Origin: Chloroflexota bacterium
GTDB lineage: Bacteria > Chloroflexota > UBA6077 > SHYK01
Assembly (NCBI GenBank): GCA_016202435.1
Contig: JACQOR010000081.1
Span: 1 to 53,545 of the forward strand
Reading direction: 5' to 3'
DNA: 53,545 nt
In this document: in pieces, positions 26,060-37,092 of the stretch
Layout: every line of letters starts with the position of its first letter
Numbering within the stretch: the first letter of the stretch is position 1
Position numbers and translations under genes: made by a program
The notes under the pieces: model-generated
Database searches by the model: none
What the model was told of the DNA's origin: nothing
Seen by the model: the letters and a program-made list of their open reading frames with translations, nothing else

Positions 26060-26091
26060 ATTATACTTGGGCGCTCTCCGGCAAGCTTGCC
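26060..26091 (-). promoter_or_regulatory. promoter with 12-bp palindrome upstream of the ABC ATPase pair
   Basis: On the minus strand TATAAT occupies 26065-26060, and transcription would start near 26053. A perfect palindrome GGCAAGCTTGCC (26080-26091) is centred near -33, on the -35 position, where no consensus -35 box exists. This is a likely operator or activator site. Confidence 0.45.
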
Positions 26092-26124
26092 AGCCGGACC
26101 GGTCGAGCTGATGGTGCCGTCGCG

Positions 26125-28455
26125 TTAGCGGCGCTCTCCTACCAGTGTTCTGAGTCGCTCTCCGAGGGCCCGACGCCATCGCTCGATCCCGACCAATCGT
26201 ATGATCCAAGTGCCGGCGCTCGATCCGGCGGTACGCATTCGCTCCAAGGCAGTGAGGTCGGGAGTGCGTCGCCCGTACACGCCCTCGACGTAGCCCGTAG
26301 CCACTGTCCTCAGGGCCTCAGCAGCCTCGGGCAGTGCATCCGCGAGCGCCGTTGTGTACTCGTATGGCGTCTGTGAATCTCTTGGGCCAAGCCCGAACCA
26401 ACCGGCGATCCGCACGACGCGCGCATACGGCCGGGCGAAACCAGGCAAGCTGCGCATCTGCCGTGCCCAGGACGCGGGTCCCAGCACCAGCCCGACAATC
26501 ACTAGTATGAGGGCGGCGACCGCGATCATAGCACCAATCGGCGGTCCGGCTGCGTTCGCGTCTGGCAACGTCGTGAAATCCGACTCGTCCAGCGGCTCTT
26601 CTTCGTCAAGTGCCAGGTCATCGACGCCCTCGGACTCGAGAAGCTTCTGAAGCTCCTCTTCGGTGTCAGCCACGAGTGGGATGGGGGGTCTGAACGGCAA
26701 TGGCCGGTTCGCGCTCGGCTCGAAGGTGATCCACCCATAACCGGGGAAATAGACTTCAGTCCACGTATGAGCATCGTTCTCTTTGACCAGATAGGACTGG
26801 GTGGCCTCGTCAAAGCCACCGGTGACATAGCCGGTCGCCACCCGGGCTGGGATGCCGACAGAGCGGAGCATCACCGTCATGGCGGTGGCGTAGTAGTCGC
26901 AGTAGCCCTCCTTCGAGTCGAACAGAATGAAGCTCACCCAGTCGCGCCCCGGCGGTGGCACAGCGACCCGGGTCTTATAAGCGAAGGTGCGCAGGTGCGC
27001 CTCAAGGTTCGCGGCCGCGTCGTAGACCGTCTCGGCCTCCCCCACGACGCGCCAGGCGTGCTGTCGGACCGCCTCCGGAAAGCCGTCGGGCAGTTGAAGG
27101 TAGGCAGGATACACTGACGCGGGATAGAGGGTACCGGCACGTCGCAGCTCCGAGATCGAGGCCGTTGGCACCGCAGCCAGTACGCTGTATTGCTGGCTCT
27201 GGCGAAGCGCCACGACCGGCCGCAACAAGGAGAAATCGGTCGGGTCGTTCCGGTACTCGTAGACTGCCACAACGCTGGTCGTCACGGGTGAGTCCGGAGC
27301 GTGGAGCACGGCGCTTCCCGGAGCGAGTACCGTGAAGACGTATTCGGTGAATCTTCGGCCCTGCGTGGTTTCCGCGGCGTCAGGCAGCGGCTGCCGGCGA
27401 TCCCTACGAAGCGAGGTTGCCTTGCTGCCGGTCATGAGCTGACCCGTGTACCGGTCGTAGGTCGCAGCCCGCCAGTAGGCGGGCTGCTTTCCCGTGACGC
27501 GGTAGACGGGATCTTCCCCTAGTTCGAATGACCCTCGTGGGGCGAGGGTCTGCATCGATGTGAGGCCCCGCGCCGAGAGCGCCGATGGCTTGAGCGACGA
27601 AAACAAGCGGTCGAAAGTCGCCTGTGCATCCTGCCAAGGTCCCGAGACGGTCTCCCAGGCACCCGAGACCGTGCGGCTCGCTTCGACCGTGGAGCCCCGA
27701 CCGAGCAGTATTTCCGTTTCGCCATTCCCAGGGAGGGACCAGCCGGTAAACAGCAGCGCGATCACGAGAGCCCCGCTAGCCATAGCAAATCCGGCATCGC
27801 GGCTTAGGCTTGGTTCCACGCCTTGAAGCCGCCACTCGGCCAGGCGGCGTAGCCCGCTCAAATTCAATAGCGATAGGAGGCTGGCGACGATCTGAAGGTA
27901 GGCTATCGGCCGCAGCGCCGGCGGCGAATACGAGAGGTTAAGGAGCAGCACCGCTCCGGTCGGGACAATAGCCCACCAGCCGGCCATCTGCCGGAACCCG
28001 CCGAAACTGCCAGCGTAGCCCCACGCCCACGCGAGCAAGGCCGTGCTGTAGGCAAAAAGCAGGTTGTCGGTGCTCGCTCCGCCTGAAATCGCGGCCCCAA
28101 ACCACTGTCCTACCCGGTCTAGAAGGGCGTGTACACCATCGACCAGCGAGTCAGTCGGCAGGAAGCGTCCGTAGAGCAACGTGAGGCCGGAAGCCCCACC
28201 TAACAGCCCGAGGATGTGGGCCGGTATCGGTGCCCAAGGTACACGAGCGAGCGCCCACCCGGCGAGTACTCCGCCCAATGCTGCCCACGGCAGCGGCTCC
28301 AGGTTGTCGGACCATCGGGCTAGCTCTATCGACCAGGCGGGCAACCACGCGAGCGCCCCGATGAGGAGCAGCGGGACAAACGTCTCGCGCCGACGCACGG
28401 TCTGAGCTAAAGGCGCCGAGCCCTTATGGGGCACTCGCCACCTGCAGATGTCCAT
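26125..28455 (-). CDS. transglutaminase-like membrane protein (TgpA family)
   Basis: The longest form has 776 residues from ATG at 28455. A GTG at 28434 with AGGTGG close upstream is an alternative that overlaps the DUF58 gene less. About seven membrane helices fill residues 25-255. An extracytoplasmic transglutaminase-like domain follows, with the catalytic Cys in GYCDYYATAMTVMLRS (near 516), the His in NDAHTWTEVYFPGYGW (near 563) and the third residue in the ITFEPS segment. A further helix (near 645-670) and a cytoplasmic DUF4129-like end complete it. MoxR, DUF58 and TgpA proteins usually occur together and may serve a cell-envelope or protein assembly task. The substrate is unknown. Confidence 0.9.
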   Translation of the reverse strand: MDICRWRVPHKGSAPLAQTVRRRETFVPLLLIGALAWLPAWSIELARWSDNLEPLPWAALGGVLAGWALARVPWAPIPAHILGLLGGASGLTLLYGRFLPTDSLVDGVHALLDRVGQWFGAAISGGASTDNLLFAYSTALLAWAWGYAGSFGGFRQMAGWWAIVPTGAVLLLNLSYSPPALRPIAYLQIVASLLSLLNLSGLRRLAEWRLQGVEPSLSRDAGFAMASGALVIALLFTGWSLPGNGETEILLGRGSTVEASRTVSGAWETVSGPWQDAQATFDRLFSSLKPSALSARGLTSMQTLAPRGSFELGEDPVYRVTGKQPAYWRAATYDRYTGQLMTGSKATSLRRDRRQPLPDAAETTQGRRFTEYVFTVLAPGSAVLHAPDSPVTTSVVAVYEYRNDPTDFSLLRPVVALRQSQQYSVLAAVPTASISELRRAGTLYPASVYPAYLQLPDGFPEAVRQHAWRVVGEAETVYDAAANLEAHLRTFAYKTRVAVPPPGRDWVSFILFDSKEGYCDYYATAMTVMLRSVGIPARVATGYVTGGFDEATQSYLVKENDAHTWTEVYFPGYGWITFEPSANRPLPFRPPIPLVADTEEELQKLLESEGVDDLALDEEEPLDESDFTTLPDANAAGPPIGAMIAVAALILVIVGLVLGPASWARQMRSLPGFARPYARVVRIAGWFGLGPRDSQTPYEYTTALADALPEAAEALRTVATGYVEGVYGRRTPDLTALERMRTAGSSAGTWIIRLVGIERWRRALGERLRTLVGERR

Positions 28456-29668
28456 TGGAGGGCAGAAGCGGCTGGGCTGCGGCGAGCAGCCCTTCGAGAG
28501 GGTCCCCCCGCTTCACCAAGTGAGTCGCGATTCCCGCAGCCGCAAGGTGCTCGACCACCGCCGCAATCGCACTACCTTGCGAGGCCAAGTCATTCGGCGC
28601 AAAAGTCGCAGCATCGAGAACGACAGACATCATGTGCACTCCACGATGCCTCATCTGCTCACACACGGCCACCCACGCCGTATTCGTTGAAGGCGAGACG
28701 GTCCACGTCGTGGTATGCCGATTAAACCGGAGGGATTCAACGCTCAGGGTCTCGGACAGGGGCTCGGCGCGGTTGGCCTCGGCCAGAGCGAGTAGGTCGA
28801 GCGCATTGCCCAAGTGCCGGGTGCCCCGGTTGGGAGGAAGAAAGAGCCCCTGCCCCGTTAGACCGACCGCTCTCCCTTGAAAGAGGAAGTGTTGGAACAG
28901 CGAAGCTGCAATCGTGACCGCATATTCTTCGGTTGACTCGGGCCCGCTTCCCCGGTGAACTGCACCTTGGAGGTCGAGGACAATCCAGACATCAGAAAAA
29001 GGATCCAATTCGAATTCTTTGACCATCAACCGTCCAGTTCGGGCAGTAGTAGGCCAATGGATGCGGTGGTACGGGTCGGCGGGCTGGTACTCCCGGATTC
29101 CGGACGCCATCGGCGTTACGAATGGAACCCGTCCACTTTCCTGGGTACCCCCAGGCAACACACCCGGTAGCCGCCCCGCTACCAAGAAATCGACCGTCCG
29201 GGGGTACACGATGACCGTAGTCTCGTTCGGATACCTCGTGCTTCTCTGGAAAAGCCCAAAAGGGTCGCCCGTGGTACAGAGGATGTCCCCGATCGCGAAC
29301 TTGCCGCGCACCTCACATCGGGTGCGCATCGTCCAGGTGCGGCGCGCTCGGGGACCCAGAAAGAGTCCTTGGGCCACACTGAGGCCAGCGAGATCGCATG
29401 ACGACCGCACTTCGACCCAGGGCTTGGGCAGTAGCGAAGTGTTGTCCACGGCAATCCACTCCTCGAACACTCCGCCCACTTGCGCCCGCTGGGTCCGTGA
29501 ACGCCGCTCGACCGAAATGGTCCGAGCGCCGGCGTAGGTCCAGATCCAGGCGACACCGATGAGGAGCAGCAGCACGTAGGACACGCGGTACATAACGCTC
29601 CAGCCGCCGCTCAGGGCGATTGCTAGAGTGGCGAGCCACAGCGCCGCCAGTGCCAGGCCTCGACGCAA
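28424..29668 (-). CDS. DUF58 domain protein
   Basis: The protein has 414 residues from TTG at 29668. Two membrane helices lie at the N-terminus (residues 4-42). A beta-rich region follows with VRGKFAIGDILCTTGDPFGLF, a classic DUF58 segment. The signature region IREYQPADPYHRIHWPTTARTG lies near 190-215. The C-terminal von Willebrand A-like part contains DVWIVLDLQGAV. It stands between MoxR and TgpA in the standard order and is expected to act with them, probably as the membrane-linked substrate of the MoxR ATPase. Confidence 0.92.
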   Translation of the reverse strand: MRRGLALAALWLATLAIALSGGWSVMYRVSYVLLLLIGVAWIWTYAGARTISVERRSRTQRAQVGGVFEEWIAVDNTSLLPKPWVEVRSSCDLAGLSVAQGLFLGPRARRTWTMRTRCEVRGKFAIGDILCTTGDPFGLFQRSTRYPNETTVIVYPRTVDFLVAGRLPGVLPGGTQESGRVPFVTPMASGIREYQPADPYHRIHWPTTARTGRLMVKEFELDPFSDVWIVLDLQGAVHRGSGPESTEEYAVTIAASLFQHFLFQGRAVGLTGQGLFLPPNRGTRHLGNALDLLALAEANRAEPLSETLSVESLRFNRHTTTWTVSPSTNTAWVAVCEQMRHRGVHMMSVVLDAATFAPNDLASQGSAIAAVVEHLAAAGIATHLVKRGDPLEGLLAAAQPLLPSNGHLQVASAP

Positions 29669-29682
29669 AGGACTGCCGCCAA

Positions 29683-30633
29683 TCAGGCGGGGACTCGCGT
29701 TCCGGGCACGGGAACAGACCGCAGGACGTCTTCCAGAACGCTGGCCGCTTGAACGCCACGAACGCGCGCACTCGGACTTACGATCAGCCGATGCGCCAGG
29801 ACTGGCTCGGCCAGCATCTTGATATCGTCGGGAATGACGTAGTCCCGGCCTCGAAGCATTCCGGTCGCTTGCGCGGTTCGGAAGAGCGAGAGCGAGCCGC
29901 GTGGGCTCGCCCCCAGGTACACGTCTGGATGCCTACGAGTCGCCCCCACGAGATCGACGATGTAACGCCGCACCGCGGGCTCGACTCTCACTAGACGAAT
30001 GGCCGCGTGTACCTCCTTAAGCGCGTCTGCATCCACGACCTGGCCTATGGCTTCGATGGGGTGGCTCATCTCCTGGGAATCCAGCACGGCCACTTCCTCG
30101 TCGCGCCCAGGATAGCCCAGGCGGATGCGCATGATGAACCGGTCGAGCTGGGCTTCCGGCAGTGGGAACGTCCCTTCGTACTCTATCGGGTTCTGAGTCG
30201 CCATGACCATAAACGGTCGAGGAAGTCGGCGGGTGACGCCATCGACTGTGAGCTGGCGTTCCTCCATCGCCTCCAAGAGCGCCGACTGCGTCTTCGGTGT
30301 TGCGCGGTTGATCTCGTCGGCCAGCAGAATCTGGGTCACGATGGGGCCGGCCCGAAACTCGAACTCGCCGGTCTTCTGGTTGTAGATCGATACGCCGGTC
30401 ACATCGCTCGGCAGCAGGTCCGGGGTGAACTGAATCCGCCGAAATGTGCAGCCGATGGACTTGGCGAGCGCTTTGGCCAACATGGTCTTGCCAACGCCCG
30501 GTACGTCTTCGATCAGCATGTGGCCTTCGCTGGCCAGCGCGATGAGCGCCAGCTCCACTTCTCGAGTCTTGCCTAAGAGCACGCGTGACACGTTTTGGAG
30601 CACCGCCTGGAGTGTGCGACTTCCTTCAGCCAT
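29683..30633 (-). CDS. MoxR-family AAA+ ATPase
   Basis: The protein has 316 residues from ATG at 30633, with GGAGG 6-7 bases upstream. Walker A lies in [14 protein letters not shown] (near 45), and Walker B is [20 protein letters not shown] with the MoxR-typical [23 protein letters not shown] is sensor 1, and [13 protein letters not shown] follows. MoxR proteins are chaperone-like ATPases that help assemble complexes. This one heads the cluster with DUF58 and TgpA downstream. Confidence 0.95.
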   Translation of the reverse strand: MAEGSRTLQAVLQNVSRVLLGKTREVELALIALASEGHMLIEDVPGVGKTMLAKALAKSIGCTFRRIQFTPDLLPSDVTGVSIYNQKTGEFEFRAGPIVTQILLADEINRATPKTQSALLEAMEERQLTVDGVTRRLPRPFMVMATQNPIEYEGTFPLPEAQLDRFIMRIRLGYPGRDEEVAVLDSQEMSHPIEAIGQVVDADALKEVHAAIRLVRVEPAVRRYIVDLVGATRRHPDVYLGASPRGSLSLFRTAQATGMLRGRDYVIPDDIKMLAEPVLAHRLIVSPSARVRGVQAASVLEDVLRSVPVPGTRVPA

Positions 30634-30686
30634 TCCGCCTCCGTCTCACCATCGGCCTAGGGTCTCGATGATACGACAAGCAACGC

Positions 30687-33278
30687 TCATTGACCGTGGC
30701 AGTACTTGTATTTCTTGCCGCTCCCGCAGGGACAAGGGTCATTCCGTCCCACTTTGCGGGTGGCACTGGCCCCTGCGGCGACCGGTACGCGCGCACGCAC
30801 GGGTGCCGGTCTTGGCGCCTGGTGCGTGAGCTGGACGTGATAGATCGTGTGCGCCACGTCATGCTGGATACCTCGCAGCAGATCGTCGAACATGCTCGCC
30901 GCCTCGACCTTGTACTCGACCAGCGGGTCTCGCTGACCATAGGCCCGAAGTCCAATGCCCTGACGCAAGTCGTCCAAAGCAGTCAGATGGTTGGCCCACA
31001 GTGAATCGATGATTCGCAGAACCACCACCCGTTCGGCGTGACGCATCAGGTCGGCCCCCAGCTCTTGCTCCTTTTGGTTGTACGCGTCCTCCGCATAGCT
31101 CTTGAGCAGGTCACCGAGGTCACTGACGCGAGTTTCCTCCAGCAGGTCGGGGGCCACGTTCGCGGCCGGACAAAGCTCGCTGAAGGCGGCCGCAAGCCCT
31201 TGAAAGTCGCTGCTTTCCCGTCCGCCGTCGGAGCTGACCAGCAGCTCAATCTCGCCGTCTACCCAGTCGAGCAACATTTCTTTCAGGGTATCCTCGCCCA
31301 GCACGGCTCGGCGATCGGCGTAGATCACCTCCCGCTGTTTGTTCATCACGTCGTCGTACTCGACGACGTGCTTCCGCATATCGAAGTTGTAGCTTTCGAC
31401 TTTTTCCTGGGCGTTCTGGATCGAGCGGGAAACGAGCCGGTGCTCGAGTGGGGTGTCTTCTTCGAAGCCAAGCTTGTCCATAAGATTCGAAATCGTCGGT
31501 CCGCCGAAGCGCCGCATCAATTCATCCTCCAGCGACACATAGAACCGGGAGGATCCGGGGTCTCCCTGGCGGCCCGCTCGGCCTCGGAGCTGGTTGTCAA
31601 TCCGGCGTGCTTCGTGGCGTTCTGTACCGATGATGTGCAATCCGCCCAGGGCGACGACACGCTCGTGATCCTGCTGGCACATCTCGGAGATCTTTTCGGA
31701 AATGCGCTGCTCGTCGTCTGGCGTCGGGACTCTGCCATTACGGAAGTCCCGCTTCAGTTCCGCGTCACTCAGCCCCACCGGATTGCCGCCGAGAAGAATG
31801 TCTACGCCACGGCCAGCCATACTGGTGGCGATGGTCACGGCGCCCGGGCGGCCCGCTTGGGCGATGATTGCCGCCTCGCGCTCGTGCTGTTTTGCGTTCA
31901 GCACCTCGTGTTGGATTCCAATACGTTCGAGCTGCCGGCTTAACTCTTCCGACTTCTCGATTGACACTGTGCCCACGAGCACCGGCCGCCCGATGGCGTT
32001 GAGTTCTCGGATCTCCTCCACGACGGCGCGGAATTTCCCTTGCTCCGTTTTGTAGATGAGATCCGGAAAGTCCTCGCGCACCATAGGGCGGTTCGTAGGA
32101 ATAGGGACTACGTCCAGGTCGTAGATCTTGCGGAACTCTTCCTGCTCGGTCGCTGCGGTGCCAGTCATCCCGCAGAGCTTTTCGTACATGCGGAAGTAAT
32201 TCTGAAAAGTAATCGTCGCCAGGGTCACATTCTCCCGCTGGACGCGTACGCCCTCCTTGGCTTCGATCGCCTGGTGAAGCCCTTCGGAGTAGCGGCGGCC
32301 GGGCATCAAACGGCCCGTGAACTCGTCGACGATCACGACCTCGCCGTCCTTTACGACGTAGTCCTTGTCCCGCTTGTAGAGGAACTGGGATTTCATCGCC
32401 TGATCTAGGTAATGGGTCAGCTGATAGTTCTCGGCTGCGTAGAGATTGTCGACGTGCATCGCGCGCTCAACTTTGCCGATGCCCTCTTCGGTGAGGGAGA
32501 TGGCGCGGTGCTTCTCATCGACGGTGAAGTCTTCACCCTCGCGGAGCCGCGGGACGACTCGCGCGAACATAGCGTAGTAGTCAGTAGACTCCTCGGCCTG
32601 GCCAGAAATAATGAGGGGCGTGCGTGCCTCATCGATGAGGATGTTGTCGATTTCATCAACAATGGCGAAGTTCAGGCCGTTCTGTACGACTTCGGCGAGC
32701 GACCAGACCATGTTGTCCCGGAGATAGTCGAACCCGAGTTCGTTGTTGGTCCCATAGGTGACGTCCGATGCGTAGGCTTCTTTTCGGCTGCGGTAATCCA
32801 TGTCGTGCTGGATGACCCCTACGGTAAGGCCGAGAAGCCGATGGATCGGGCCCATCCATTCGCTGTCCCGCTTGGCGAGGTAATCGTTGACGGTCACAAC
32901 GTGGACGCCCGAACGCGAAAGCGCGTTCAGGTACGCCGGCAGGGTTGCGACCAGCGTCTTGCCCTCGCCCGTCCGCATCTCAGCGATGCGCCCCTGGTGA
33001 AGCACGATTCCGCCTAGCAATTGCACGTCGTAGTGGCGCTGGCCGAGCGTCCGCCGCGCCGCTTCACGCACGACGCCGTACGCTTCGGGAAGCAAAGCAT
33101 CAAGGGTCTCGCCACCGTCAAATCGTCGGCGAAACAGTTCGGTTTTGTCCCGTAGGTCGGTATCGGTCAGACGCCGCAGGTCCATCTCAAGCAGGTTGAT
33201 CCGTTCGACCAGGGGCCGAATTCGACGGAGTTCCTTTTCGCCGCTGTCACGAAAAAGGCGGTTCAGCGGTCCAAGCAT
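30687..33278 (-). CDS. secA: protein translocase ATPase SecA
   Basis: The protein has 863 residues from ATG at 33278, with GAGGTG 6 bases upstream. It drives preproteins through SecYEG. Walker A is [15 protein letters not shown] (near 104). [19 protein letters not shown] contains the Walker B. The second nucleotide domain shows [16 protein letters not shown] and [15 protein letters not shown]. The C-terminal zinc motif [14 protein letters not shown] is complete. The size is normal. It is preceded by a 135-base gap holding a possible -10 TAAGAT on this strand. Confidence 0.98.
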   Translation of the reverse strand: MLGPLNRLFRDSGEKELRRIRPLVERINLLEMDLRRLTDTDLRDKTELFRRRFDGGETLDALLPEAYGVVREAARRTLGQRHYDVQLLGGIVLHQGRIAEMRTGEGKTLVATLPAYLNALSRSGVHVVTVNDYLAKRDSEWMGPIHRLLGLTVGVIQHDMDYRSRKEAYASDVTYGTNNELGFDYLRDNMVWSLAEVVQNGLNFAIVDEIDNILIDEARTPLIISGQAEESTDYYAMFARVVPRLREGEDFTVDEKHRAISLTEEGIGKVERAMHVDNLYAAENYQLTHYLDQAMKSQFLYKRDKDYVVKDGEVVIVDEFTGRLMPGRRYSEGLHQAIEAKEGVRVQRENVTLATITFQNYFRMYEKLCGMTGTAATEQEEFRKIYDLDVVPIPTNRPMVREDFPDLIYKTEQGKFRAVVEEIRELNAIGRPVLVGTVSIEKSEELSRQLERIGIQHEVLNAKQHEREAAIIAQAGRPGAVTIATSMAGRGVDILLGGNPVGLSDAELKRDFRNGRVPTPDDEQRISEKISEMCQQDHERVVALGGLHIIGTERHEARRIDNQLRGRAGRQGDPGSSRFYVSLEDELMRRFGGPTISNLMDKLGFEEDTPLEHRLVSRSIQNAQEKVESYNFDMRKHVVEYDDVMNKQREVIYADRRAVLGEDTLKEMLLDWVDGEIELLVSSDGGRESSDFQGLAAAFSELCPAANVAPDLLEETRVSDLGDLLKSYAEDAYNQKEQELGADLMRHAERVVVLRIIDSLWANHLTALDDLRQGIGLRAYGQRDPLVEYKVEAASMFDDLLRGIQHDVAHTIYHVQLTHQAPRPAPVRARVPVAAGASATRKVGRNDPCPCGSGKKYKYCHGQ

Positions 33279-33413
33279 TCTGGCACCTCACACCCTCCGG
33301 CGATTCCAGGGCTGTGGGGAACGGCGTGCCTTCCGGCGAGATTTCTTCCCCGCGACCTGACCGGACCGAATCGCTCACTCATCTTACGTTGACAGGATCG
33401 CCCTGGGTTCATG

Positions 33414-34436
33414 TTACAGGCCGTGGACGGCGCGAGCCGCTGCAATAACCTCGGTTACCCCGACAGGCTCGCTTCCGCCCATGGCCGGCCCAAGCGCGTC
33501 TCTGGGCACTGGCTGACCTGCCAGCAGTGCCGCGGCTGACGAAACGCCGGTTCTGAGCACATTCAGGTCGTATCCGCCCTCAAGCAAGAGAATGGCTCGG
33601 CCGTCGCACAGTTCGTCGGCGGCCGCGAGGAACTGTTCCAAGATTTGGCTATATCCGCGCACGGAGAGCCTCATGCCAGCCAGAGGATCGGCCCAATGTG
33701 CATCGAAGCCGAGCGACACCAGCAGACATCCGGGCCTGAATCTCCGTAGCGCCGGAACGAGCACTTGCTCAGTGACCGCAAGGTAGCTGTCATCGCCACA
33801 ACCAGCCATCAGCGGAAGATTTACGGTAGCTCCGATCCCTCCGTCTTCTCCCGTCTCCGAGATTCCACCCGTGCCTGGGTAATACGGGTATTGATGGACC
33901 GAGCAGTACAGTACGTTGGCACGGTCGTAGAAGATTTCCTGGGTGCCATTCCCATGGTGTACATCTATGTCCACGATCGCCGCGCGAGCGATGCTCAGTT
34001 CAGTTAGGGCCCATTCTGCGGCCAATGCGATGTTGTTGAAGAGGCAGAAGCCCATAGAGCGCTCTCGTGTGGCGTGATGACCGGGTGGCCGGACCAGCAC
34101 AAGGCCATTGGGGTGGACGCCCCGCACGACGTCCGAAACGGCTTGGACCGTCGCTCCCACAGCGTAGGCGGCGGCCTCGTAGGAGGCCCCCGTGACAAAG
34201 GTATCCAGGTCGATCCAGCCGCCGCCAGCCCTGGCCAAATTCTCCACCTGGCTGACGTGCTGGCGCGAGTGTGTCAGCTCCATGGTGCGAGTGTCAGCTG
34301 GCCTCACCTCAGGCCAAGACAGGTCAAGGCCGGCGTCGCGAACGGCTTCGACCGCCGCGACGAGGCGCTCGGGACGCTCTGGATGCCCCGGACTGGAATG
34401 CTCCAGGCAGTGGGGGTCAGTGTAGATGGCGGTCAT
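33414..34436 (-). CDS. histone deacetylase-fold enzyme (acetylpolyamine/acetoin-utilisation type)
   Basis: The protein has 340 residues from ATG at 34436. Class II HDAC-fold signatures are complete: RPPGHHA with H120 and H121, IVDIDVHHGNGTQEIFY with metal ligands Asp and His, SLGFDAHWADPL with the third metal ligand Asp and LLLEGGYDLNVL near the end. It should therefore be an active metal-dependent deacetylase. Bacterial relatives act on acetylated polyamines, acetoin-pathway proteins or other acetyl-lysine proteins, and the substrate cannot be told here. The frame stays open to 34661 but the extra part overlaps ftsH and is not homologous. Confidence 0.9.
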   Translation of the reverse strand: MTAIYTDPHCLEHSSPGHPERPERLVAAVEAVRDAGLDLSWPEVRPADTRTMELTHSRQHVSQVENLARAGGGWIDLDTFVTGASYEAAAYAVGATVQAVSDVVRGVHPNGLVLVRPPGHHATRERSMGFCLFNNIALAAEWALTELSIARAAIVDIDVHHGNGTQEIFYDRANVLYCSVHQYPYYPGTGGISETGEDGGIGATVNLPLMAGCGDDSYLAVTEQVLVPALRRFRPGCLLVSLGFDAHWADPLAGMRLSVRGYSQILEQFLAAADELCDGRAILLLEGGYDLNVLRTGVSSAAALLAGQPVPRDALGPAMGGSEPVGVTEVIAAARAVHGL

Positions 34437-34536
34437 GCCCAGCCGGCTCGGTCGCCGGTGAGGGGCCGGCCCCGGAGCGCGAAGAGGCTTCGCTAGCGGA
34501 GCGACCCAGCGAACGCCATGGTCCCCGGCCCAGATC

Positions 34537-36489
34537 TCAAGGCGTCGTTGCGCCCGGGGCCAACCGGGGGCGGGAGCGGCCTCGCGGGGCTGGAGCCAGC
34601 TGTTCCCCAGGCTGCTCGGTAGGCAGGGGAGGTGCCTGGGTCGGCGGGCCTTCGCTTTCAAGCGGCTGCCCCTGGAAAACTTTCTCCAGGTCTGCGCCTT
34701 CCAACGTTTCCCGCTTGATCAGCTCGGCGGCCATAAGGTCAAGCACGTCACGGCGATCCGTCAACATCGACAGTGCCCGGTCATGCGCGTTTGCGATAAG
34801 CCTGCGAATCTCCTCGTCAATGGCCTCGGCGATTTTCTCACTGTAGTTCTTCTGCTCGGAGATCTCCCGGCCCAGGAAGATCAATTCTTCCTTGCGGCCG
34901 AAAGTCCGGGGACCCAGAACGTCGCTCATGCCGTACTCGCAGACCATCTTCCGCGCGAGGTTCGTGGCGACTTCCAGGTCGTTCTGAGCACCGGTGCTCA
35001 TCTCGCCAAACACCAGTTTTTCGGCGCAATGTCCCCCGAGACTGGCGGCCAACCGGTCCTCAAACTGGGACCTAGTCCACATGTGCCGGTCCTCTTCGGG
35101 GAGGAATCGCGTGTAGCCTCCCATCATGCCGTGGGCGACGATGGAGATCTTGTGGACCGGATCGTGCTGCTCCAGGAAACGGCCCACGATCGCGTGACCC
35201 GCCTCGTGATAGGCCGTTCGCCGTTTCTCCAACTCCGAGATGACCCGGCTCCTCCGCTCGGGCCCGGCAACGACTCGGTCGATGGCTTCCTCCATCTCGC
35301 TCATGCCGACAGTGCGGCGGTTACGTCGCGCAGCAAGAATTGCGGCTTCGTTCAGAAGGTTGGCTAGATCCGCGCCGGAAAAGCCCGGCGTCTGCTTGGC
35401 CAGCACGTCGAGATCCACGGAGGTATCTATGGGCTTGCCTTTCGCATGCACATCGAGCACCGCTCGGCGGCCCGCTACGTCAGGAGGCGGAAGGACCACC
35501 TGACGGTCGAACCGGCCCGGGCGCAGCAGCGCATGGTCCAGCACGTCCGGTCGGTTTGTAGCAGCCAGAACGATAACGCTCGTACCCTGATCAAACCCAT
35601 CCATCTCGACCAGAATCTGGTTCAGGGTCTGTTCACGCTCGTCGTGGCTGCCGCCCAGACCTGCGCCTCGCTGGCGTCCCACGGCATCAATCTCGTCGAT
35701 GAAAACGATGCAGGGAGCGTTTCGCTTGGCCTGCTCGAACAAGTCGCGCACCCTCGACGCTCCCACGCCCACGAACATTTCCACGAACTCCGAACCGCTG
35801 ATCGAGAAGAACGGCACACCGGCCTCTCCCGCCACCGCTCGGGAGAGCATCGTTTTGCCCGTCCCGGGCGGACCCACGAGCAAGACCCCCTTCGGGATAC
35901 GGGCTCCAAGGGCCACGAATTTGTCCGGGAATTTCAGAAACTCGACTACCTCTTGGAGTTCCTGCTTGGCCTCTTCCACCCCGGCTACGTCCGCGAATGT
36001 CACGGTTGACTTGTTCGCTATGAACATGCGAGCGCGGCTCTTGCCGAACGACATGGCCTGGTTATTGGAACCCTGCGCCTGCCGCAACATGAACAGCAGG
36101 ATCGCACCGAAGAACACCAAGGGAAGCAAGTTGAAGAGAATACCCATCCAGTTGCCAAACTGCGAGGGCTCGGCGACCACAATCGTGACCGCCTCAAGCT
36201 GCTCGGGTGTCACCCCGTAGTCCCGCAGTTGCTGAGAGATAGGACCACCGGGTTCTTTGCGCGAGACCGCTCGGCGCTTGTCAGAATACTCGAGGTTCAG
36301 ACGGTCATCGGACCCGACTGAGATGCGGCTGACGCTTCCTTCACGGACGTCCTTCGCCAGCCCGCTGAAGCCGATGGTAGCGACCTCTTTGTCGCCGGCC
36401 GGAGGAAATGCCGTGAAGAAAAGGGCGGCAATCGCCGCGAGGATAACAAGGTAGGCGAAGCTATTTCGGAGCCATCTATTGGTGGTCAT
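34537..36489 (-). CDS. ftsH: ATP-dependent membrane zinc metalloprotease FtsH
   Basis: The protein has 650 residues from ATG at 36489, with AGAGAGG just upstream. Two membrane helices flank a short outer domain (residues 10-30 and about 115-135). The AAA module has Walker A GPPGTGKT (near 206), Walker [11 protein letters not shown] and SRH region [20 protein letters not shown]. The protease site HEAGH lies near 428, with a further acidic ligand region in [10 protein letters not shown]. The C-terminal 40 residues are a Pro-rich tail. It degrades membrane and short-lived proteins. Confidence 0.98.
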   Translation of the reverse strand: MTTNRWLRNSFAYLVILAAIAALFFTAFPPAGDKEVATIGFSGLAKDVREGSVSRISVGSDDRLNLEYSDKRRAVSRKEPGGPISQQLRDYGVTPEQLEAVTIVVAEPSQFGNWMGILFNLLPLVFFGAILLFMLRQAQGSNNQAMSFGKSRARMFIANKSTVTFADVAGVEEAKQELQEVVEFLKFPDKFVALGARIPKGVLLVGPPGTGKTMLSRAVAGEAGVPFFSISGSEFVEMFVGVGASRVRDLFEQAKRNAPCIVFIDEIDAVGRQRGAGLGGSHDEREQTLNQILVEMDGFDQGTSVIVLAATNRPDVLDHALLRPGRFDRQVVLPPPDVAGRRAVLDVHAKGKPIDTSVDLDVLAKQTPGFSGADLANLLNEAAILAARRNRRTVGMSEMEEAIDRVVAGPERRSRVISELEKRRTAYHEAGHAIVGRFLEQHDPVHKISIVAHGMMGGYTRFLPEEDRHMWTRSQFEDRLAASLGGHCAEKLVFGEMSTGAQNDLEVATNLARKMVCEYGMSDVLGPRTFGRKEELIFLGREISEQKNYSEKIAEAIDEEIRRLIANAHDRALSMLTDRRDVLDLMAAELIKRETLEGADLEKVFQGQPLESEGPPTQAPPLPTEQPGEQLAPAPRGRSRPRLAPGATTP

Positions 36490-36513
36490 GAAACCTCTCT
36501 GGGGATTACGAAA

Positions 36514-36519
36514 ATTATA
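36514..36519 (-). promoter_or_regulatory. consensus -10 box of ftsH
   Basis: TATAAT is present on the minus strand at 36519-36514, about 25 bases before the ftsH ATG, leaving room for the AGAGAGG ribosome site. The -35 candidate TCGGGA is weak. A 6-bp hairpin (GCCTCC/GGAGGC) lies just upstream, near 36534-36556, without a T tract. Confidence 0.5.
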
Positions 36520-36663
36520 TCAGAGGCCCAGGAGCCTCCCGAATGGGGCCGGAGGCGTGAATTCAGCCACCGGACTGGCACCGCGTTTGCCTGAAGTCGG
36601 TGTGCTCTTGCCTCTTTTGGCGCAACATGAGAGGCGCGACCTAATGTCAAGGCTCCTCTGGGG

Positions 36664-37092
36664 TCAATCCGAGTCGAAGAAAAGTCGGAGCCACGCCTTC
36701 CAGTTAGCTCGCGTGACTGGCGCAGCTCTGGTCCTGGGCTCTGCTGGTGGAATCATCGACCCTTCGGGCCAGATGAGTATGACGGGACGGTCCCCCGGCT
36801 TCACGAGGCCGAGCTCGTTTCGCCCGACCCGCTCAATCTCCGAGTCACGGAGAGCATCGTTCAACTCAGCCTGGACTGCGAGGTTGTTTCGCCGAAGGGT
36901 TTCGATCTCGTTCGCGGCGGCAACAACTTGTTGGCGGGCCCGATACCCATCAAGGGCCCGCTGCCCACTCAGCACTGCCAGGTAGACGGCGGTGATACCT
37001 GCGAGAATCGCGATCAGTCGACGTCGGATGAGCACCGAGTGTGTCACCCGACGTCGCGCTAGTAGCCCGCGTGCCGAGTGCAAGGTTTGCAT
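36664..37092 (-). CDS. septum formation initiator (DivIC/FtsB-like)
   Basis: The protein has 142 residues from ATG at 37092, whose A is shared with the TGA of the preceding gene (TGATG). A GTG four bases earlier is also possible. A basic N-terminus leads into one membrane helix (LIAILAGITAVYLAVLSG), then a coiled coil (YRARQQVVAAANEIETLRRNNLAVQAEL, given here as landmarks). The DSEIERVGRNELGLVKPGDRPV signature of DivIC/FtsB follows. Such proteins join FtsL and DivIB/FtsQ at the division site. The C-terminal 30 residues are an extension. Confidence 0.88.
   Translation of the reverse strand: MQTLHSARGLLARRRVTHSVLIRRRLIAILAGITAVYLAVLSGQRALDGYRARQQVVAAANEIETLRRNNLAVQAELNDALRDSEIERVGRNELGLVKPGDRPVILIWPEGSMIPPAEPRTRAAPVTRANWKAWLRLFFDSD

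Noticed and set aside
33279-33413. Promoter of secA with TAAGAT as -10
   Set aside because: No supporting -35 at 16-18 bases, so it is kept only as a remark in the secA entry.
34437-34661. N-terminal extension of the deacetylase-fold gene
   Set aside because: It overlaps the ftsH C-terminus and is basic and low in complexity. The family start MTAIYTDPH is at 34436.
36534-36556. Terminator hairpin between the DivIC-like gene and ftsH
   Set aside because: The stem is only 6 bp with an 11-base loop and has no T tract on the minus strand.
36479-36985. Plus-strand open frame over the ftsH upstream region and the DivIC-like gene
   Set aside because: It is antisense to a recognised DivIC-like gene, and its translation has no recognisable features.
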